Shown piece by piece: positions 60,969 through 64,000 of a DNA stretch of 64,000 nucleotides. A program made the position numbers and the translations under genes. The stretch covers positions 372,001 to 436,000 of the forward strand of contig CAXXSG010000013.1 of assembly GCA_963665915.2 (NCBI GenBank), written 5' to 3'. This stretch comes from JAFGRU01 sp963665915. Its GTDB lineage: Bacteria; Desulfobacterota; Desulfuromonadia; Desulfuromonadales; JAAYDE01. Numbering within the stretch: position 1 is the stretch's first letter; every line of letters starts with the position of its first letter. The notes under the pieces were generated by a model, which saw nothing but the letters and a program-made list of their open reading frames with translations, was not told the DNA's origin and did not search any database.

Positions 60969-61981
60969 TTCTCAATCTGTTGATTTTTCTCTTCCGAATG
61001 TTTCAATAAGGACCAATCTATTTCGATAAAAGCCTTGCTTCTGAGTCTTACCAGCCAGTTATTGTAAGCGGTTTCCTTTTTTCGTTCAAGCAGTATGCTC
61101 CGAATTCGGGGGGCGATTTTTTTTAAAGAGGCCTGAACCGGTTTCCGATGTTCTTCCACCAGAAAAATATGAAAGCCGTAGGGGCTTTTGACAATGTCGC
61201 TGAGTCTGCCCGGGGTCAGGCTGAAGACTACGGAATCGAACTCTTCAGGCATCTGGCCGCGGGGGAAAAAACCGAGATCCCCTCCCTGTTTTCCGTCAGG
61301 TGAAAGTGAATATTTGCGGGCCGTTTCTTCAAAAGATTCTCCCTGGCGGAGGAATCCAAGGACCTGGCGGGCTTTTTCTTCACTGGAAACCATTATCTGT
61401 CGAGCCCGGACTTCCTCGTTCCCTTTGAAATCCGCAAAATTTTCGCGGTAATAGGCTTCAATTTCCTCCTCGCTAACCTCCAGAGAGGAATAAACAGCCT
61501 GCTGGGCAACTTCTTTCAGGAGTAGTCTCTGTCTTTCTTCCTGTTTCCACTGGCTGATGGTGATCCCCTGCTCTTTCAGAAGGGCTTCGCGTTTTTCAGG
61601 CGGATATTCGCTCCAGAAGGTCTGGGAAGAATTCTCCAGATTTTTTTCAGAAATGCTTATGCCGAGACGCTCTGCTTCGGCTAGAGCCAGTTGGCGGTCG
61701 ATTAACTCAGCAACCAGAGTTCTTTCCCCGGCAATTTTCTGCTCGGGCAGAAGTTTTTCCCAGAGGGGAAAAGTCCTTCGGAATTCCTGTTGAAAATGCT
61801 GAAGAGAAATGCGTTGTCCGTTGATCTGGATCAGGGCTGGAGGAACCGCCACTTTTTTTTCGGTACAGGCGCTGACGAGAAAAAGAAGGACGAAAAAAAG
61901 TGTGTACGAAATGTGTTTTCCGGCGAAACCGAACGTCGGGAAGTTTGTCCATGGTTGCAGGGGCCGGCGCTGGAAAATAAT
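60965..61981 (-). CDS. PpiC/parvulin-type peptidyl-prolyl isomerase, lipoprotein
   Basis: The open frame reaches 62107, inside mfd, but that would leave ~70 residues before the hydrophobic stretch. A better start is an ATT at 61981 with AAGGAG eight bases upstream, giving 338 residues with a lipoprotein signal (YTLFFVLLFLVSAC, lipobox V-S-A-C). No ATG, GTG or TTG fits this spacing. Then a SurA-N-like helical region and a parvulin domain (RARQIMVSSEEKARQVLG, KQGGDLGFFPRGQMPEEFD, PYGFHIFLVEEHR). Acts as periplasmic foldase between mfd and the SurA-like gene. Confidence 0.85.
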   Translation of the reverse strand: MIFQRRPLQPWTNFPTFGFAGKHISYTLFFVLLFLVSACTEKKVAVPPALIQINGQRISLQHFQQEFRRTFPLWEKLLPEQKIAGERTLVAELIDRQLALAEAERLGISISEKNLENSSQTFWSEYPPEKREALLKEQGITISQWKQEERQRLLLKEVAQQAVYSSLEVSEEEIEAYYRENFADFKGNEEVRARQIMVSSEEKARQVLGFLRQGESFEETARKYSLSPDGKQGGDLGFFPRGQMPEEFDSVVFSLTPGRLSDIVKSPYGFHIFLVEEHRKPVQASLKKIAPRIRSILLERKKETAYNNWLVRLRSKAFIEIDWSLLKHSEEKNQQIEN

Positions 61982-62054
61982 GGTAAAAACTCCTTGAAAA
62001 TAAGAGGAAAAATGTTGAAAAGAGGGGTTTTTATGCTCAAGAAAAATAGCACAG

Positions 62055-64000
62055 CTAAAGAAAAGCAAGCAATTCTTTTTTGGTTGCCTGGAGGCGTTCG
62101 GAAACATCTATCCGGCCGGTTCTTACAAAGAGCCGATAATCCGGTGAAACGGTGTAGCGAGCGGCCTGCTTTTCAATGAGGGCAAGGATTTTTTCAGGCT
62201 CAACCGGGGTGGAGGAATGAAAGGCGAAAACGATCTGGCGACCGTCGTATTCGGCCAGGGTGATTTTCAGGCGCTTCATAAGCACTCTCAGTTTCATGAT
62301 TTCGAGCAGGAGGGTGGCCGGCTCCGGAATCTTGCCGAAGCGATCCCTGAGTTCGTCGATGCAGGCATAGAGCTCTTCCTCATCTCCGGCGGCGGAAAAC
62401 TTTTTGTAAAAGACGAGGCGCTGGTTCGGATCGGAGACGTATTTTTCCGGCAGGAATGCGGAAAGGCCGAGCTTGATTTCCGGATCGATCTCTTCTTTGC
62501 GGGCGAGACCCCGCAGTTCCTGAATAGTCTCTTCCAGCAGTTCGGCGTACATCTCAAAGCCGACGGCAGCCACCTGGCCTGATTGGCGGGCGCCGAGGAG
62601 CTCCCCGGCCCCCCGGATCTCAAGGTCGTGAGAGGCGATCGTGAAACCGGCGCCGAGTTCCGTGAGTTCCTGCAGAACCTTGAGGCGTTTCCTGGCTTCC
62701 GATGTGACGGCACCGGTGGAAGGGATCAGCAGATAGGCATAGGCGCGCGGGTGCGAGCGTCCCACCCGTCCGCGAAGTTGATAAAGCTGCGAAAGCCCGA
62801 AACAATCGGCGCGGTTGATAATGATGGTGTTGGCGCGGGGGATGTCGAGACCGTTTTCAATGATGGTGGTACAGACCAGGAGGTTGGATTTCCCCTCCAC
62901 GAAGTTAAACATGACTTTTTCCAACTCTTTTTCCGGCATCTGCCCGTGCCCCACGGCGAGCTTGGCTTCGGGGATCAGGTTGCTCAAAAAAGAGGCCATG
63001 GCGTTGATAGTGTTAACTCGGTTGTGAACAAAAAAGACCTGACCCCCACGACGTAACTCCCTCAGAATCGCCTCGCGGATCAAGCTGTCATCGAATTTGG
63101 TGACATAGGTGCGGATTGCCTGACGATCCACGGGCGGAGTGCCGATAATGGAAAGATCCCGCAGACCGCTCAGGCTCATATGCAAGGTGCGAGGGATTGG
63201 GGTAGCCGTGAGGGTCAGGATGTCGACCTCCGCCCGGAATTTTTTCAGTTTTTCCTTGTGTGTGACTCCAAAGCGCTGTTCTTCATCAATAATCAGCAGG
63301 CCCAGATCCTTGAAGTGGACGTCGCGCTGGAGAAGACGGTGGGTGCCGATTAGGATATCGACCTTGCCCGCGGCGGTCCTCTGGAGGATATCCTCCTGTT
63401 CTGCCTTGCTGCGGAAGCGGGAAACCATGTCCGTCACCACCGGATAGTCCTTGAAGCGCTCGCGGAAGGTTTCCAGATGCTGCTGGGCCAGTACGGTGGT
63501 GGGGACGAGAACGGCCACCTGTTTACTGTCCATAACCGCTTTGAAAGCCGCGCGGATCGCGACTTCGGTTTTCCCGAATCCGACATCACCGCAAATGAGC
63601 CGGTCCATTGATCTCGGTTCCTGCATGTCCTTGTAAACATCCTGAATGGCGGCGAGCTGATCTTCGGTTTCATCATAGAGGAAGGACGCTTCGAACTCGC
63701 GAAACAGAGGGTCCGGTGGAGAGTACTGGAACCCCTGGCTCATTTCCCGGCGGGCAAAAATTTTCAGCAGTTCGCCGGCCAACTCCTCGACGGCCGCTCT
63801 GGCTTTGAGAACCGCCTTTTCCCAGGCGTTTCCCCCCATTTTGTCGAGGCGGGGAGCATATCCTTCGGCGCCGATGTACTTCTGGACTTTTTCGATGCGC
63901 TCGACCGGAAGATAGAGCTTGTCACCACCGGAGTACTCCAGGTGAAGGTAGTCCCCCTCCACCTGCTTGGTTTTTAGATGCAGAAGGCCATGATAACGGG
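62055..64000 (-). CDS. mfd: Transcription-repair coupling factor, C-terminal part (cut by window edge)
   Basis: About 648 codons of the 3' end; the coding frame runs on to base 64000 (RYHGLLHLKTKQ precedes the last in-frame Val). Present: the end of the RNA-polymerase interaction domain (YLHLEYSGGDKLYLPVERI), the translocase with Walker A CGDVGFGKTEVAIRAAF, DEEQ box (LLIIDEEQRFGV), TATPIPRTLHMSL, VCTTIIENGLDIP and GRVGRSHPRAYAYLL, and the C-terminal TRCF domain. Displaces stalled RNA polymerase and recruits UvrA, encoded three genes downstream. Confidence 0.97.
   Translation of the reverse strand, partial: RYHGLLHLKTKQVEGDYLHLEYSGGDKLYLPVERIEKVQKYIGAEGYAPRLDKMGGNAWEKAVLKARAAVEELAGELLKIFARREMSQGFQYSPPDPLFREFEASFLYDETEDQLAAIQDVYKDMQEPRSMDRLICGDVGFGKTEVAIRAAFKAVMDSKQVAVLVPTTVLAQQHLETFRERFKDYPVVTDMVSRFRSKAEQEDILQRTAAGKVDILIGTHRLLQRDVHFKDLGLLIIDEEQRFGVTHKEKLKKFRAEVDILTLTATPIPRTLHMSLSGLRDLSIIGTPPVDRQAIRTYVTKFDDSLIREAILRELRRGGQVFFVHNRVNTINAMASFLSNLIPEAKLAVGHGQMPEKELEKVMFNFVEGKSNLLVCTTIIENGLDIPRANTIIINRADCFGLSQLYQLRGRVGRSHPRAYAYLLIPSTGAVTSEARKRLKVLQELTELGAGFTIASHDLEIRGAGELLGARQSGQVAAVGFEMYAELLEETIQELRGLARKEEIDPEIKLGLSAFLPEKYVSDPNQRLVFYKKFSAAGDEEELYACIDELRDRFGKIPEPATLLLEIMKLRVLMKRLKITLAEYDGRQIVFAFHSSTPVEPEKILALIEKQAARYTVSPDYRLFVRTGRIDVSERLQATKKELLAFL

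Overview
The window reads as chromosome of an anaerobic deltaproteobacterium of the Desulfuromonadales (Geobacter / Desulfuromonas / Pelobacter type). This placement rests on gene content and order (recO-glyQ-glyS-ppdK in a row, mfd followed by two SurA/PpiC-type isomerases, lexA-imuB-dnaE2, a selenoprotein SelD). No 16S gene is present to confirm it.

Layout. (1) 1-1663: a selenium locus on the minus strand. selD carries an in-frame UGA at codon 17 and a hairpin just after it. Beyond selD lie a consensus promoter and a ~400-nt leader with a folded domain in front of a YedE-type transporter gene that leaves the window. (2) 1.8-23.3 kb: an accessory region made of insertion-sequence fragments, three RAYT-type (REP-associated tyrosine) transposase genes and about two dozen copies of a GGTATACTGTCCCC-like palindrome. 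Passenger genes sit between them: a complete RND efflux operon, a substrate-binding protein, a putative glycosidase-like secreted protein whose 3' third is duplicated 5 kb away, a second methionine aminopeptidase, an NfeD-like protein, a BFD ferredoxin-like protein and small secreted proteins. A decayed flagellar rod gene is also present. The region ends with an IS5-type element that has cut an AbiGi-like gene, next to a HEPN-like gene and a tRNA-Ser. (3) 23.4-33.5 kb: tadA, a Mur-ligase-like gene, tRNA-Phe, otsA, a phenylalanine-attenuator leader upstream of a DAHP synthase, serA, and a thioredoxin-like protein. (4) 33.5-42.8 kb: a porin, a large exported FG-GAP protein, and the SOS mutagenesis set dnaE2-imuB-lexA. 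(5) 43-64 kb: core genes pepF, gshA, an aminotransferase, ppdK, glyS, glyQ, recO, mgtE, a pseudopilin-like gene, uvrA, two peptidyl-prolyl isomerases and the 3' part of mfd.

The most interesting signals are the Phe-rich leader peptide with a mutually exclusive antiterminator and terminator before aroF; the structured leader of the selenium transporter gene; the HEPN/AbiGi-like defence pair broken by an IS; the dense palindrome/RAYT field; a 175-180-bp repeat with inverted ends present three times, twice inside regulatory spacers; and a 329-bp element with 19-bp perfect inverted ends enclosing a promoter, a 34-codon ORF and a terminator.
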